DNA of 64,000 nucleotides from Methylocella sp. (GCA_037200525.1 JBBCGG010000001.1:4084501-4148500), one strand, 5' to 3'; positions 33,112 to 43,157 are shown, counted from the first letter of the stretch. Numbers and translations: made by a program. Notes: generated by a model from the letters alone, not told the origin.

Positions 33112-34751
33112 CGCATCGACCGAGATATAGCGGCCCGGATGGATATCGAGCGGGTTGGGCTCCCATCCGCGCAGTTTCGGCGACACGAGATTGCTCGAGA
33201 GATAAGTCATCAGCACAAGGTAGGGCTGCTCCTTGAGAAGCAACGCCTCCGCCTCATGCAAAAAATAGCCGAGCGCCGTTCCGGCTCCCTCTCCGCCGCG
33301 GCCGAACGCATCAACGCGTCATAATCGGCGTTGGCGAAGCTTGGAACATTCAGGCCTTTGTTGTCGCTCTCCGCCAAGAATAGAAAATTCTGCGCATCGG
33401 GATAGTCGGCGTACCAAGTCGTTCGCGCGACGTCGAAGGGCGTTTTCTCCCGCAAAAACGCATAATGCGTGGCGGCGTCCGTGCTCATAAGGCGAGTTTC
33501 GACGCCAAGCGTTTTCCACATGTCGGCGATCGCGACAGCCGTCGCTCGATTGTTGCCCGATTCGTTGAAGCGTATTTCGACCTCGAGCTTCGCGCCGCCT
33601 TGGCCAAAGCCCGCTTCAGTCAGCAAGCGCTTCGCCTCATCTTCACGCTCGATAAGGCTCATTCCCTTCCAGGCGACCTCCGAGGGCGCGCCATAGCCGG
33701 CGATGCCGGGCGGAACGAAACCGTAGCTCGGCGCCATCGCCCCACCCCAGATGCGATTGGCCAAAAACTCGCGGTCGACCGCCATCGACAAAGCCCGACG
33801 AATTTTTGGGTCGTCGAAGGGTTTCCGGCGCACATCGAAGGCGTAATAATAGCCGCCGAGACTGGGCGATACCCGCAGCGCCGAGCCCAAATGCTTGCGC
33901 ACGAAGGCGATCTGCTCGATCGGCGCTTCGTCATAAGAGTCGATCTCGCCGGCCATGAATCTGCGCAGCGCCGCTGAGCGATCTTCCAGCGAGATGAAGA
34001 TTTCAGCGTCGAGAGCCACCTGCGCCGCATCGCCATAGAACGGGTTCTTGACGAGGACGATGCGGTCGTTCGGAGTGAATTCCTTCAGCATGAAGGGTCC
34101 GTTCGTCACCATATGCGCCGGGTGCACGAAATCCGAGCCAAAAGCCTCGACCGACTTGCGATGCAGCGGCCTGGCGCCGGGCAGAGCAAGCTCATCAAGG
34201 ATATAGGGCGTCGGCTGTTCGAGCGCGATTTCGAGCGTCGCATCGCCCACTGCGCGGACGCCCAAAGCCTCCGGCGGCGCCTGGCGCTTATTGACCTTTT
34301 CGGCGTTTTTCAGCGTATAAAACAGGTTAGCGTAGGGCGCCCCTGTCGCAGGCGCGAGCAAGCGCCGAAAAGCGAAGACGAAATCATCGGGCGTAACCCT
34401 ATCGCCATTCGACCATTTCGCGTCGCGGCGAAATTGAAACGTATAGACAGTTGCGTCCTTGTTGGCGCTCCAGCTTTCGGCGACTCCCGGAACGAGTTCG
34501 CCGCGAGCGTTCCGGCTGAGGAGTCCCTCGAACAATTCCGCGAGGACATTGCTCTCGGCTAAAGTCGTCGCCTTATGCGGATCGAGCGAGCCAGGATCGG
34601 CGAGCGCGCCGCGGCGCCAAACCATATCCGCGTGCGCCGGTGCGACGAGGACGACGAAGGCCATGAGAATCATCGTCCAAAAACCAAGCGGCGAGATAAT
34701 CGTCGCGCGGGCCCAATCGACTCGCGCCATGCTTGTTTTTGTGCCCCGCAT
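33085..34751 (-). pseudogene. Peptide ABC transporter substrate-binding protein, C-terminal frameshift
   Basis: A family 5 (DppA/OppA-like) periplasmic binding protein. A signal peptide (ending in APAHA) is followed by the domain with GSLDPHKATTLAESNV and the usual two lobes. The frame ends early at 33210 after the unrelated tail CMRRRRCFSRSSPTLC. One extra base in the six-A run at 33260-33265 would restore the frame (LHEAEALLLKEQPYLVL...) and carry it to a stop at 33085. So either the gene is recently broken or the homopolymer was misread. The restored end overlaps the convergent cobalamin gene by 27 bases. Start ATG 34751 is preferred; GTG 34766 and ATG 34730 are alternatives. Confidence 0.8.
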
Positions 34752-34817
34752 CACCCTATCAAGCACAACAATTCAGAATGTATTTCTAATGCTCTTGCTG
34801 CCTTCAGGGAAAACTTT

Positions 34818-35180
34818 ATGCGTCGACTGCAATTCTGTGCGCTAATTGTTGTTTCGAGTTGCGCCTTATGGCTGGACGCTACGACGTCGGGATCGGCCTT
34901 TGAAACCACCGTGGCGGGCGGATACAATCCTGTCCTGAAGCGTTGCGCCCACGAGTACGGCTGGCATTACAATCGATGGGGCTTTTACGTTTTTGGCCCT
35001 TACCGGCGCTGCGTCAGGATGCGGTCCGAAGGCAGGATGCAACCCAGAACAGGATATGCTGTTACCGTCATCCGCCAATATTATTTCCCCAACGCGAAAT
35101 GCATTAGCGGCAATGGCTGGCATTATGATCCGTTCGGCCATCGCGTTAAAGGATTTTGGCGCAGCTGCAACTCTCATTGA
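34818..35180 (+). CDS. Secreted protein with two 23-residue Cys repeats, unknown function
   Basis: A 120-residue exported protein I do not recognise. After a signal peptide (about residues 1-28), two copies of a strict pattern occur, C-x4-GWHY-x3-G-x2-V-x-G-x2-R-x-C, at residues 43-65 and 95-117. Each copy starts and ends with Cys, which suggests two disulfide loops. The linker between them is 29 residues long. The start ATG at 34818 gives the signal peptide; the open frame extends upstream to 34575 by overlap with the divergent gene. It overlaps the convergent nitrilase gene by 7 bases. Confidence 0.75.
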   Translation: MRRLQFCALIVVSSCALWLDATTSGSAFETTVAGGYNPVLKRCAHEYGWHYNRWGFYVFGPYRRCVRMRSEGRMQPRTGYAVTVIRQYYFPNAKCISGNGWHYDPFGHRVKGFWRSCNSH

Positions 35181-36001
35181 GGAGCAAAGCGGACTTTATG
35201 CTGCGCGACGGGGATTTGTCCGCGCACTTTGTTGACGCGCGCGAGATCGATCCGCGCCGAGACGACGCCGACGCCATCCGACGCCTTTGCGATGACGTGG
35301 CCCCATGGGTCGACGATGAGCGAATGACCATAGGTCTGGCGCGTTTCATTGCCGGCGACATGAGCTCCCGTCTGCGCCGCGGCGCAGAAATAAGTCTGCG
35401 TCTCGATCGCGCGCGCGCGGCACAGCGCCTCCCAATGATCCTTGCCGGTTTGCAGGGTGAAGGCTGCGGGCAGAGCGATCATCTGCGCGCCTTCGGCGAC
35501 CAGCCTTTGAAACAGGTCAGGGAACCGCAAATCATAGCAAATCGAACAGCCGACAATCATATCCTCGCAAGGATAGGTAACGATGGCGTCGCCCGGCGCG
35601 AAGGATGCGCTTTCGCGATACTGCATTCCGTCCGGCGCCGTGATGTCGAACATATGGATCTTGCGGTACCGCGCGATTTCGCCGCCGCCGCGATCGAAAG
35701 CCACTGTGGTGTTGTGAATGCGCTCTCCGCCCTCGGCCTTCTCGAGGATTGAGCCGGCGTGAATGAACACTCCGTGCTTTTTGGCGAGCGACTGCATCGC
35801 GGCATAGGCCGGCCCACCCGGAAAGGCTTCCGCCGCCGCGAATTTGGCCGCGCGATCGTCGCCGAGGAAATCGAAGCATTCGGGCAGGCTGATCCAGTCC
35901 GGCCGCTCCTCCGCAACGGCCTGTTCGATCAATTGCGTCGCGGCGCGAATATTTGCGGCCTTGTCGCTGATCGAATTCATCTGGATCAGGGAGATTTTCA
36001 T
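35174..36001 (-). CDS. Carbon-nitrogen hydrolase (Nit/omega-amidase type)
   Basis: A 275-residue nitrilase superfamily enzyme. The catalytic triad is visible: Glu in SLPECFDF, Lys in RYRKIHMFD, Cys in GCSICYDLRFP. The combination resembles Nit1-type deaminated glutathione amidase, but the substrate cannot be fixed from sequence. It ends 7 bases inside the convergent Cys-repeat gene and precedes alkB on the same strand. Confidence 0.9.
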   Translation of the reverse strand: MKISLIQMNSISDKAANIRAATQLIEQAVAEERPDWISLPECFDFLGDDRAAKFAAAEAFPGGPAYAAMQSLAKKHGVFIHAGSILEKAEGGERIHNTTVAFDRGGGEIARYRKIHMFDITAPDGMQYRESASFAPGDAIVTYPCEDMIVGCSICYDLRFPDLFQRLVAEGAQMIALPAAFTLQTGKDHWEALCRARAIETQTYFCAAAQTGAHVAGNETRQTYGHSLIVDPWGHVIAKASDGVGVVSARIDLARVNKVRGQIPVAQHKVRFAPQ

Positions 36002-36062
36002 GATGCCTCCTGGCGATGGGCTGATGTTGGCGGGATTGCTACAATCAAAATCTCAAAGTCGA

Positions 36063-36719
36063 TCAAGGCTTCGGCTGGGAGACTCCCCGCAGCGTTAAAT
36101 TGACTCGTCCTCCACCCGGCAGCAGCTGCGATGTCCCGGCCAAAATTCGATCGACGCCGTGAAATGCAAGCCGCGATGCGCCGCCGAGCACGATAACATC
36201 GCCCGAATGGAGCTTCAGACTTTTGGTCGGATCGCCGCGCTTCAATCCGCCGTAGCGAAACACGCATGAATCGCCGAGCGAGATCGAGACGACGGGCGCC
36301 GAAAAATCCCCCTCGCCGCTGTCCTGGTGGAGACCCATGCGCGCCGACGAGTTGTAGAAATTCACGAGGCACGCTTGCGGCGGGTGCGGATAAGCGGACA
36401 ATTCCCGCCAGGCTTGCAACGCTAAAGCGGGGATCGGCGGCCAAGGCTCCCCCGTTACAGGATGCAGCGGCTGATAACGATAGCCATCGACGTCTGAGAC
36501 CCAGCCTAGCGGCCCGCAATTGGTCATTTTGACCGAGAAGGGATGGCCAGTGCGCGGCATGCGCGGCATATACCAGGGCGCGCGCGCGGCGAGCGCGGCG
36601 ACCTCCGCAGCCAGCGCCTGCTGTCGCGCCGCGTCAAAATAGCCTTGCGCAAAGATCAGCCCCGGCGCCAAAAACACCGGCTCAGCGGCGCCAGGAACGC
36701 CGAACAAATCATCCATCAT
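36063..36719 (-). CDS. alkB: AlkB-family 2-oxoglutarate/iron-dependent DNA repair dioxygenase
   Basis: Removes methyl lesions from nucleic acid bases by Fe(II)/2-oxoglutarate chemistry. The 218-residue protein has the iron facial triad: H-Q-D in GLHQDSGEGD and the distal His in LAFHGVDRI. The C-terminal RVNLTLR binds 2-oxoglutarate. WVSDVDGYRYQPLHP is a typical AlkB nucleotide-recognition segment. Start at 36719 (MMDDLFG); the open frame extends to 37061 by overlap with gpmA. Confidence 0.92.
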   Translation of the reverse strand: MMDDLFGVPGAAEPVFLAPGLIFAQGYFDAARQQALAAEVAALAARAPWYMPRMPRTGHPFSVKMTNCGPLGWVSDVDGYRYQPLHPVTGEPWPPIPALALQAWRELSAYPHPPQACLVNFYNSSARMGLHQDSGEGDFSAPVVSISLGDSCVFRYGGLKRGDPTKSLKLHSGDVIVLGGASRLAFHGVDRILAGTSQLLPGGGRVNLTLRGVSQPKP

Positions 36720-36778
36720 TCTTGGCGATATGGCTCCCCTACCCGCTCGCTTCAACCTGCTTTGATCCGAGCTAAGCT

Positions 36779-37399
36779 CTAGGGCGTCAAAATCTCTTTG
36801 CTCTCCACCCTCGAATCGGGTTTTAGCCGATAGACCATCGGAACGCCGGTCGCCAGCTCCATTGAGGGAATCGTCTGCGGCGTCAATTCGTCGAGCACCA
36901 TAGCAAGGGAGCGCAGCGAATTGCCGTGCGCGACGACGACGACGCGCTCTCCGGCGAGGACCGCCGGCAGAATGGTCTGGCAATAATAAGGAAGCACCCG
37001 CGCCACGGTGTCTCTCAAGCTTTCGCCGCCGGGCGGCTGAATATCGTAAGATCGACGCCAAATATGGACTTGCTCATCGCCCCATTTCGCGCGCGCGTCA
37101 TCTTTATTGAGGCCGCTCAGCTCGCCATAATCGCGCTCGTTCAGAGCGAAATTCCGCTCAGTCGGCACGTCCGAGGCGCCAAATTCAGCCAGCAGCAATT
37201 TCAAAGTATGTTGCGCCCGCACCAGATCGGAGGTGAAGGCGCGGTCAAAGCCAAGGCCTTTCGCCTTCAGAACGCGCCCAGCGGCTTTCGCCTCTTCAAC
37301 GCCTTTTTGAGTTAGACCCGGATCCTTCCAGCCAGTGAACAGGTTTTTCAGATTCCATTCGCTTTGACCATGACGCACGAGCACGAGAATGCGGTCCAT
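36779..37399 (-). CDS. gpmA: 2,3-bisphosphoglycerate-dependent phosphoglycerate mutase
   Basis: Interconverts 3- and 2-phosphoglycerate. It starts with [12 protein letters not shown], containing the phospho-acceptor His of the RHG motif. Later [17 protein letters not shown] and [12 protein letters not shown] are conserved. At 206 residues it is the shorter proteobacterial form, common in alphaproteobacteria. It is transcribed away from IS copy 1. Confidence 0.95.
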   Translation of the reverse strand: MDRILVLVRHGQSEWNLKNLFTGWKDPGLTQKGVEEAKAAGRVLKAKGLGFDRAFTSDLVRAQHTLKLLLAEFGASDVPTERNFALNERDYGELSGLNKDDARAKWGDEQVHIWRRSYDIQPPGGESLRDTVARVLPYYCQTILPAVLAGERVVVVAHGNSLRSLAMVLDELTPQTIPSMELATGVPMVYRLKPDSRVESKEILTP

Positions 37400-37694
37400 A
37401 TCTCATCCTAGTTTGGGCATCGAACGACGGCGCCGCTCGACCTGTTTCGATCAGCGCCCGCATCGATCCGGATTTGCTCCGCCTTGGCTCAAGCGCCGCA
37501 TTGGCTTGAGCCGCGCGGTTCGCACAACAGGCTCTAAAACATTTTAGCCTAAGACGAAACCTGGCTTTAGGGCGCAGTCTCGCCGCCGCTTGATAGGATA
37601 GATGCATAACGCCAAGCTGGCGAGCCGGTAAGAGGAGGCAGATTCTGTTATTCATGCAGCTTTCACGCCGATATGTCTGGCGGACGCAACCCTA

Positions 37695-38527
37695 GGCTCA
37701 GGACTCATTGATTGAGATAGAAGAGGACGGCGGCTGCGATGCAGATGGCGGAGAAGAAGGTGTGGGCGCATCGATCATAGCGGGTTGCGATGCGCCGCCA
37801 GTCCTTGAGCTTGGCGAACATGTTCTCGATTTTGTGACGCTGGCGGTAGAGCGTCTTGTCATAGGCAATGGGAAGCTTGCGGCTTCTGGTTGGCGGGATG
37901 CAGGGCTCGACGCCCCTGGCCTTCAGCGCGGCGCGGAACCAGTTGCTGTCGTAGCCCCTGTCGGCGATCAACATTGAAGCGGGCGGTAAAGCCTTGAGCA
38001 TCAGCCGCGCGCCCTTGTGGTCGCTCATCTGGCCCTCCGAGAGCAACATGACGAGGGGCTTGCCGGCGCCGTCGCAAACGACGTGGAGCTTCGAGTTCAG
38101 TCCGCCTTTCGTGCGCCCGATACGGCGGGGAAGAGCCCCTTTTTGAGCAGGCTCGCCGCTGTGCGATGCGCCTTCAGATGCGTGGCGTCGATCATGATGC
38201 GCTCGGGCTTTGGACCTTCGCCAGCGAGCGCGGCGAATATGCGGTCGAAGACGCCGAGCCGGCTCCAGCGGATGAAGCGATTGTAAAGCGTCTTGTGCGG
38301 CCCGTAATCCTTGGGCGCATCTTTCCATTGCAGGCCGTTGCGGATCACATAGACGATTCCGCTGACCACCCGACGGTCGTCAACCCGCGGAACGCCATGC
38401 GACAGAGGAAAATGCGGCGCAAGCCGCGCCATCTGCCGCTCGCCCAACAAAAACAAATCACTCATCCCAGCCTCCCCATGCGGAGACCAGGAATCACATC
38501 TCAGGCAAATTTAATAGGTCCTGAGCC
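37695..38527 (-). mobile_element. IS5-family (IS427-like) insertion sequence, copy 1
   Basis: An 833-bp element with terminal inverted repeats GGCTCAGGAC / GTCCTGAGCC (13 bp if CTA is included), flanked on both sides by CTAG. This agrees with the YTAR-type or TA target duplication of the IS5 family. It encodes a two-frame transposase. Copy 2 starts 5463 bases later in the same direction and looks identical. Confidence 0.93.
37705..38465 (-). CDS. IS5-family transposase, two frames joined by -1 frameshift (copy 1)
   Basis: The first frame (38465 down to 38097) has the DUF4096-type N-terminal domain and the first catalytic Asp (IMIDATHLKAHR). The second frame (ending at 37705) has the DDE remainder, with IADRGYDSNWFR (Asp) and HKIENMFAKLKDWRR (Glu). 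The second frame is -1 relative to the first. A run of five A then four G (38130 region, minus strand) is a plausible slippage site. Such programmed frameshifting is known in the IS427 group. The DDE motif is complete. Confidence 0.88.
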
Positions 38528-38614
38528 TAGCGATCGAATGCGTCCTCGATGTAGACTGGCGCGAAGAACTATGCGTCAAGATGTAATGTCCCTCCAAAAG
38601 TCCAGAGGTTTTGC

Positions 38615-38974
38615 ATGAGCGACAATCAGCGTTCGGCGCCCGAGGCGCCCCCCGGGTGGACAAGGGAGCAGCGCGGACCGGCCGCTCCGCAATTGGCGCA
38701 TAATGAAAGCGCCCTGACCCGTTTTCTCGGCGGTTCTCCCGGAAGCGTCTTTCTGCGCCTGTTTTTCGTTTCATTGATCGTCGGCGCCTTGTTCATGTGG
38801 CTCGACATCAGGCCCATCGATGTATTTCGCGGGATTACGCAACTCTTCGACCGCATCTGGGCGCTCGGTTTCGACGCTATCCGCGAGGTCGCGGATTATG
38901 TTCTCGTCGGAGCCGCGATCGTCGTTCCGATCTGGCTGGCGCTGCGGCTGCTCAACATGCGCAATGCGCCCTAG
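38615..38974 (+). CDS. DUF6460-like small membrane protein
   Basis: A 119-residue protein with a proline-rich N-terminus, then two membrane segments (FLRLFFVSLIVGALFMWLDI and YVLVGAAIVVPIWLALRLL). The segment FLGGSPGSVFLRLFFVSLIVG matches my memory of DUF6460 proteins in Hyphomicrobiales. Function unknown. It begins 85 bases after IS copy 1, so its promoter may lie at or inside the element boundary. It converges on pyrD with a 10-base gap. Confidence 0.75.
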   Translation: MSDNQRSAPEAPPGWTREQRGPAAPQLAHNESALTRFLGGSPGSVFLRLFFVSLIVGALFMWLDIRPIDVFRGITQLFDRIWALGFDAIREVADYVLVGAAIVVPIWLALRLLNMRNAP

Positions 38975-38984
38975 GCCCAGCCCG

Positions 38985-40109
38985 TCAGAAATCTTCGGCG
39001 GCGATCCTTCCGGCGGCCCAATCTTGCGCGCCTCGACCGATCGCGTCGGCGAGTCGGGCATAGGATTTCCGCTCCAAAAGCTCGATGAGGCCGCGCTTGG
39101 TCGCCCGTGGCAGCAGAGGGCCTTTGAACGCCAGCGCTGAATAGAATTGCACGAGGCTCGCCCCGGCTTCGATTTTGGCGAGAGCGCGCGCGGCGCTGTC
39201 GACGCCGCCGACCCCGATCAGCGGAAACTGATTCTCGACGCGCAGATATGCGGCGGCCAGCATCTGCGTCGAAAGCGTGAACAGCGGACGCCCCGAAAGT
39301 CCCCCCTGCTGCCTAGCCACCGCCGCGTCTTGAAGCGTCGGCGGCCGCGACAGCGTCGTATTGGAAATGATCAGGCCATCGATGGCGCGGGCGCGGGCGC
39401 AAGCGACGATGGCGTCGAGCGCCTCAAGCGAAAGATCGGGGGCGATCTTCAAAAGCACGGGCTTGCGGCCAGATTTCGTCATCGCCGCGTCGCGCGCGGC
39501 GATGACGCGGGCGAGCAGATCGTCAAGCGCATCGAATTGCTGCAGATCGCGCAGGCCCGGCGTGTTCGGCGACGAAACATTGATGGTGAAATAATCCGCG
39601 ACATCGGCGAAAGCGGCGACTCCCCTGACATAATCGCCGGAGCGATCGGGCGAGTCCTTGTTGGCGCCGATATTGACGCCGACCAAACCGGCCCTTGCGG
39701 ACCGAGCCGCCAGCCGCGCGGCGACAACAACGTGACCTTGGCTATTGAAGCCAAACCGATTAATCACCGCCTGGTCATGCGGAAGCCGAAAAAGGCGCGG
39801 GCGCGGATTTCCGGGCTGCGGCAGCGGCGTGATGGTGCCGACTTCGGTAAAGCCGAAGCCAAGCCGCAAAATGGCGTCGACAACCTCGCCATTCTTATCG
39901 AAACCGGCCGCTAGCCCAAGCGGGTTCGGAAAATCAAGGCCGAAAGCGCGAACGGCGAGGCGCGGATCGTCAGCCCAGCCGGAAGACAGCGGCAGATGCG
40001 CCAGCGCCTTGATCGTCATGCCATGCGCCGTCTCGGGATCGAGATGGGAAAGCAACGGCCGCACAAGCGCGCCGAAAACCGTCGTTAAATTGGATTGACG
40101 CCCGTCCAT
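38985..40109 (-). CDS. pyrD: Dihydroorotate dehydrogenase (quinone), class 2
   Basis: Membrane-associated FMN enzyme oxidising dihydroorotate to orotate with quinone in pyrimidine synthesis. The 374-residue length and N-terminal helix ([23 protein letters not shown]) mark class 2. [28 protein letters not shown] and [28 protein letters not shown] are conserved, with the class 2 catalytic Ser in the NVSSPNT segment. It lies between the two IS copies. Confidence 0.96.
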   Translation of the reverse strand: MDGRQSNLTTVFGALVRPLLSHLDPETAHGMTIKALAHLPLSSGWADDPRLAVRAFGLDFPNPLGLAAGFDKNGEVVDAILRLGFGFTEVGTITPLPQPGNPRPRLFRLPHDQAVINRFGFNSQGHVVVAARLAARSARAGLVGVNIGANKDSPDRSGDYVRGVAAFADVADYFTINVSSPNTPGLRDLQQFDALDDLLARVIAARDAAMTKSGRKPVLLKIAPDLSLEALDAIVACARARAIDGLIISNTTLSRPPTLQDAAVARQQGGLSGRPLFTLSTQMLAAAYLRVENQFPLIGVGGVDSAARALAKIEAGASLVQFYSALAFKGPLLPRATKRGLIELLERKSYARLADAIGRGAQDWAAGRIAAEDF

Positions 40110-40315
40110 TGAGATGCTCGAAACTCCTTGGGGGCATCAGCCCGCTCGATTTATTATAAAATTCATGGTCCTACAACACTCCCCCGAGTTTGGAACATCG
40201 TTTGAAGGGGCTGCGCAAGGCTAAGCCCGCCTGAGCGCGATGCGGCTTGACGGACACTGGCGTCGCCTGCGATGCGGAATGAGGCGGAAGCCAAAGGGCT
40301 TGAGAAGGGTTTCCA

Positions 40316-40984
40316 TTGCGACGGATCGAGATTTTAGGCGATGCGGCAAACCTCTGGGTCATCGACGTCGCCGACCAAGCCTTGCTTCCTCGCGAGGGAT
40401 CAAATCCGCTTTCGGCCGAAGAGATGGCCCGCGCCGATCGATTCGTTCGCGGGGGGGACCGCACGAGATTTATTCTGGCGAGAGCCGCCCTGCGTCATTT
40501 GCTCGGGCAAGCCGTGAGCGCTCCGCCCGAAAAACTCGCGTTTTCGGTCGGGCCATACGGAAAGCCCTTTCTCGCTGATCGGCCCGACCTCCAATTCAAC
40601 GTGTCGCATTCCGGATCGTTCGCGCTGATTGGGATCTCGGCGGAACGTCCGATCGGCGTCGACATCGAGCTGATGCGCGAAAATATCGACGAATTGGCGC
40701 TGGCGCGGCATTTCTTCTGTGAACAGGAGCACCGCTTCCTCGCAACGCTCGAGGGCGACGCGCAGCTAACGGCCTTCTACGAGATCTGGACCTGCAAGGA
40801 AGCCGTCCTCAAAGCCTTCGGCGTTGGGATTTCAAGCCATTTGAAGGATTTTTGCGTTCATCGGACGCCGCTTGGCGTCGCGATCAAACCCGAGCCCCGA
40901 TGCTTTGCGCCGGAACTTGCGCAGGTTCGCCTCGGGGCCGTCGAGGTTTCCGCGCGATACGCCGCGACTTTCGCCCTAAGGTGA
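40316..40984 (+). CDS. 4'-phosphopantetheinyl transferase (Sfp/Gsp type)
   Basis: Transfers the phosphopantetheine arm of CoA to carrier proteins. The 222-residue Sfp-type protein has NVSHSGSFALIG, the magnesium-binding GVDIELM, and WTCKEAVLKAFG. The start appears to be TTG at 40316 (reads RRIEILGD after the initiator), with GAGAAGGG a few bases upstream; no in-frame ATG precedes it. Its target carrier is not in the window. Confidence 0.9.
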   Translation: MRRIEILGDAANLWVIDVADQALLPREGSNPLSAEEMARADRFVRGGDRTRFILARAALRHLLGQAVSAPPEKLAFSVGPYGKPFLADRPDLQFNVSHSGSFALIGISAERPIGVDIELMRENIDELALARHFFCEQEHRFLATLEGDAQLTAFYEIWTCKEAVLKAFGVGISSHLKDFCVHRTPLGVAIKPEPRCFAPELAQVRLGAVEVSARYAATFALR

Positions 40985-41056
40985 ACGATATTTCTCAGGC
41001 GACGCCTACGCTTCCCGGGAAGGGCCGCGGCGGATCAAGCGGGGCAGCCGTTAGCG

Positions 41057-41350
41057 TCAATTCTCGTCTTGGCGCTTCTTCTTGCCGCGATGCTTCCGGC
41101 CTTTGTGATCATCGTCTTCGTCGTCATCATCGTCGTCTTCACCCTCGCCGTCGTCGTCGAGAACGGTAATTTTCTCAAGCGCGATCGCGGGAATGACCTG
41201 CGTCCTCACTTCGTCATTCGACTCGGCGTACCAAAGGACACGCACGCCGTCGGCTTCCGTGGCGATGACCGTCATGGCCGGTCCGAAAGACTTCAGTTGA
41301 ACGATGTCGCCGGGCTCGAATTTTATCGTCTGGCTGCTGGATTCAGTCAT
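41057..41350 (-). CDS. DUF2158 (YodC-like) protein with acidic then basic tail
   Basis: A 97-residue protein. The N-terminal domain (about residues 10-60) has FEPGDIVQLKSFGPAMTVI, the DUF2158/YodC signature. From about residue 65 it is almost all Asp and Glu (ten or more acidic residues in a row with one Gly), followed by a Lys/Arg-rich end (HKGRKHRGKKKR). Function unknown. The tail makes its composition unusual for the family as I know it. Confidence 0.8.
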   Translation of the reverse strand: MTESSSQTIKFEPGDIVQLKSFGPAMTVIATEADGVRVLWYAESNDEVRTQVIPAIALEKITVLDDDGEGEDDDDDDEDDDHKGRKHRGKKKRQDEN

Positions 41351-41479
41351 GGTCCCTCTTTTGGTTTTCGGTCTCGTCGCACGTTTAGCGCGCGGGCTCC
41401 AAATCGGCGCAATACGACGCCAGGCTCTCGATGCCTTAGGATCGTCTCGTGTCGCTGGCGTGACAACCGCCGCGCGAGT

Positions 41480-42391
41480 TCAGGGCCATTCGACGAGCGG
41501 AGGCAAGGATGACAGAATCGCCTCTACATTGCCGCCGGTCTTCAACCCGAAAATCGTGCCCCGATCATATATTAGATTGAATTCGACGTAACGGCCGCGT
41601 CGGATCAATTGTTCTTTTCGATCTTCCGGCGTCCAAGCGAGATTATAATTGCGGCGCACAAGCTTTGGATAAATGTCGATGAAACTCGCTCCCACTGCGC
41701 GGGTGAACGCAAAACTGGCGACGAACGCATCTTCCTCGCTGACCGGACAATCGAGGTAATCGTAGAAAATTCCGCCTATCCCTCGCGACTCGTCGCGGTG
41801 TTTTAGATAAAAGTAATCGTCGCACCACTGCTTGAATTTCGCATAATCGGCGACGGGCTTTCCCTCAGTGCAGGCGCACTCCATCGCGGCGTGGAAATCT
41901 CGCGAGTCGGGATCCGTTTGCAACCTGCGCCGATCGAGCAGCGGGGTCAGATCCGCGCCGCCGCCGAACCAAGCTTTGCTGGTCTCGACGAAGCGGGTGT
42001 TCATATGGACGGCCGGGACATTGGGATTCCACGGGTGGGCGATCAGCGAGACGCCGGAGGCCCAGAAATGTGGATCGGCCGCAGCGCCTGGGATTTGTTT
42101 CGCAAACTCCGGCGTAAAAACGCCGAAAACGGTCGACGTATGAACGCACATCTTCTCGAAGACGCGGCCGTGAAGGGTCGCCATGAGGCCGCCCCCGCCA
42201 TCAATCTCTTCCGCGCGGCGCCAAGGCTTCATCTCAAACTTGCCGGGGGCCATTTCCGGGTGGGCAAAAGGGCCAGGGGCGTCCCGCTCCAAGAGCTCAA
42301 AGGTGGCGATGATCTTCTGCTGCAGCCCCTCAAACCAGGCGCGCGTCTCTTTTTTGCGGCGATCGCGAATATGAGTATCGGCCATTTCCAT
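41480..42391 (-). CDS. hemF: Oxygen-dependent coproporphyrinogen III oxidase
   Basis: Oxidative decarboxylation of coproporphyrinogen III in haem synthesis, using O2. The 303-residue protein has the signature [35 protein letters not shown], and a C-terminal LPPLVEWP. The start is the ATG at 42391, or at 42385 two codons later. A 7-bp inverted repeat sits about 50 bases upstream. The gene lies between the IS copies. Confidence 0.96.
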   Translation of the reverse strand: MEMADTHIRDRRKKETRAWFEGLQQKIIATFELLERDAPGPFAHPEMAPGKFEMKPWRRAEEIDGGGGLMATLHGRVFEKMCVHTSTVFGVFTPEFAKQIPGAAADPHFWASGVSLIAHPWNPNVPAVHMNTRFVETSKAWFGGGADLTPLLDRRRLQTDPDSRDFHAAMECACTEGKPVADYAKFKQWCDDYFYLKHRDESRGIGGIFYDYLDCPVSEEDAFVASFAFTRAVGASFIDIYPKLVRRNYNLAWTPEDRKEQLIRRGRYVEFNLIYDRGTIFGLKTGGNVEAILSSLPPLVEWP

Positions 42392-42443
42392 AGACCTTCG
42401 AAAAATCCAGCGTCGCCAAATGACGTTTCGTCGCCTCGACAGG

Positions 42444-42469
42444 ATTCAGTCAATAGTCATTAACTGAAT
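42444..42469. promoter_or_regulatory. Inverted repeat upstream of hemF
   Basis: ATTCAGT (42444-42450) and ACTGAAT (42463-42469) form a 7-bp inverted repeat with a 12-base spacer, 53 bases before hemF. It is AT-rich compared with the surroundings. It could be an operator or a promoter element; it does not match the FNR/FixK box (TTGAT-N4-ATCAA) well. Confidence 0.35.
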
Positions 42470-42546
42470 TAAATCAATGAGCGGCCGACGGATTCGCGTC
42501 CCCTCGCTGATTCATTTTTACGCGAGCCCGAGGGTTGCGGCGGCGT

Positions 42547-43023
42547 TCAAAGGAGGCGCATCTGCCGCACAGCCTCGCCCGCAACCATGGCCGCCGCGAC
42601 GGCGACGTTGAGCGCGCGCATCGAGTTTTGCAGCGGGATCAGAATGCGGGCGTCGACGTTTTCATGGACTTCATCCGGGACCCCAGTCGATTCGCGGCCA
42701 AGCAGCAATATATCTCCCGGTTCAAAGCGAAAGTCCGTGTAGGCGAGGCTGGCTTTGGTCGAGAGCAGGATGAGGCGCGATCCGGCGGCGCGCCGCCAAG
42801 CGTCGAAAGCGCTCCAGGATGAATGCCGGGCGATCTCCACATGGTCGAGATAATCCAGTCCGGCGCGGCGAAAATGCCTGTCGCTGACCGGAAAGCCGGC
42901 CGGTTCGATAATCGCGGCGTCAAAGCCGAGGCAAGCGCACATGCGCAGAATCGTCCCGGTATTTTGCGGTATGTCGGGTTGGTAAAGCGCGAGCGTCAAT
43001 TGCGCGGGAGAATCAAGCGACAT
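42547..43023 (-). CDS. trmL: tRNA (cytidine(34)-2'-O)-methyltransferase
   Basis: SPOUT-family methyltransferase acting on the wobble base of tRNA-Leu. The 158-residue protein has LYQPDIPQNTGTILRMC at the start, LLLGRESTGVPDEV and the C-terminal IPLQNSMRALNVAVAAAMVAGEAVRQ, which form the SAM-binding knot. The promoter side faces IS copy 2, 134 bases away. Confidence 0.95.
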   Translation of the reverse strand: MSLDSPAQLTLALYQPDIPQNTGTILRMCACLGFDAAIIEPAGFPVSDRHFRRAGLDYLDHVEIARHSSWSAFDAWRRAAGSRLILLSTKASLAYTDFRFEPGDILLLGRESTGVPDEVHENVDARILIPLQNSMRALNVAVAAAMVAGEAVRQMRLL

Positions 43024-43157
43024 TGCTGGGGCGCGATTTCATCGGAAAAAAATCCTGCGACGGCGGTTTGAACAAGACAGAGCGAGGTCCGCCATAGCCG
43101 AAAAGGCGACGTCGTCCAATATTTCAAAAAAAAGATGGCGACGAAGGGCCACACCTA

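Noticed and set aside
42430-42480. FNR/FixK box upstream of hemF
   Set aside because: TTGAT is present on the minus strand but the second half does not match ATCAA at the required spacing.
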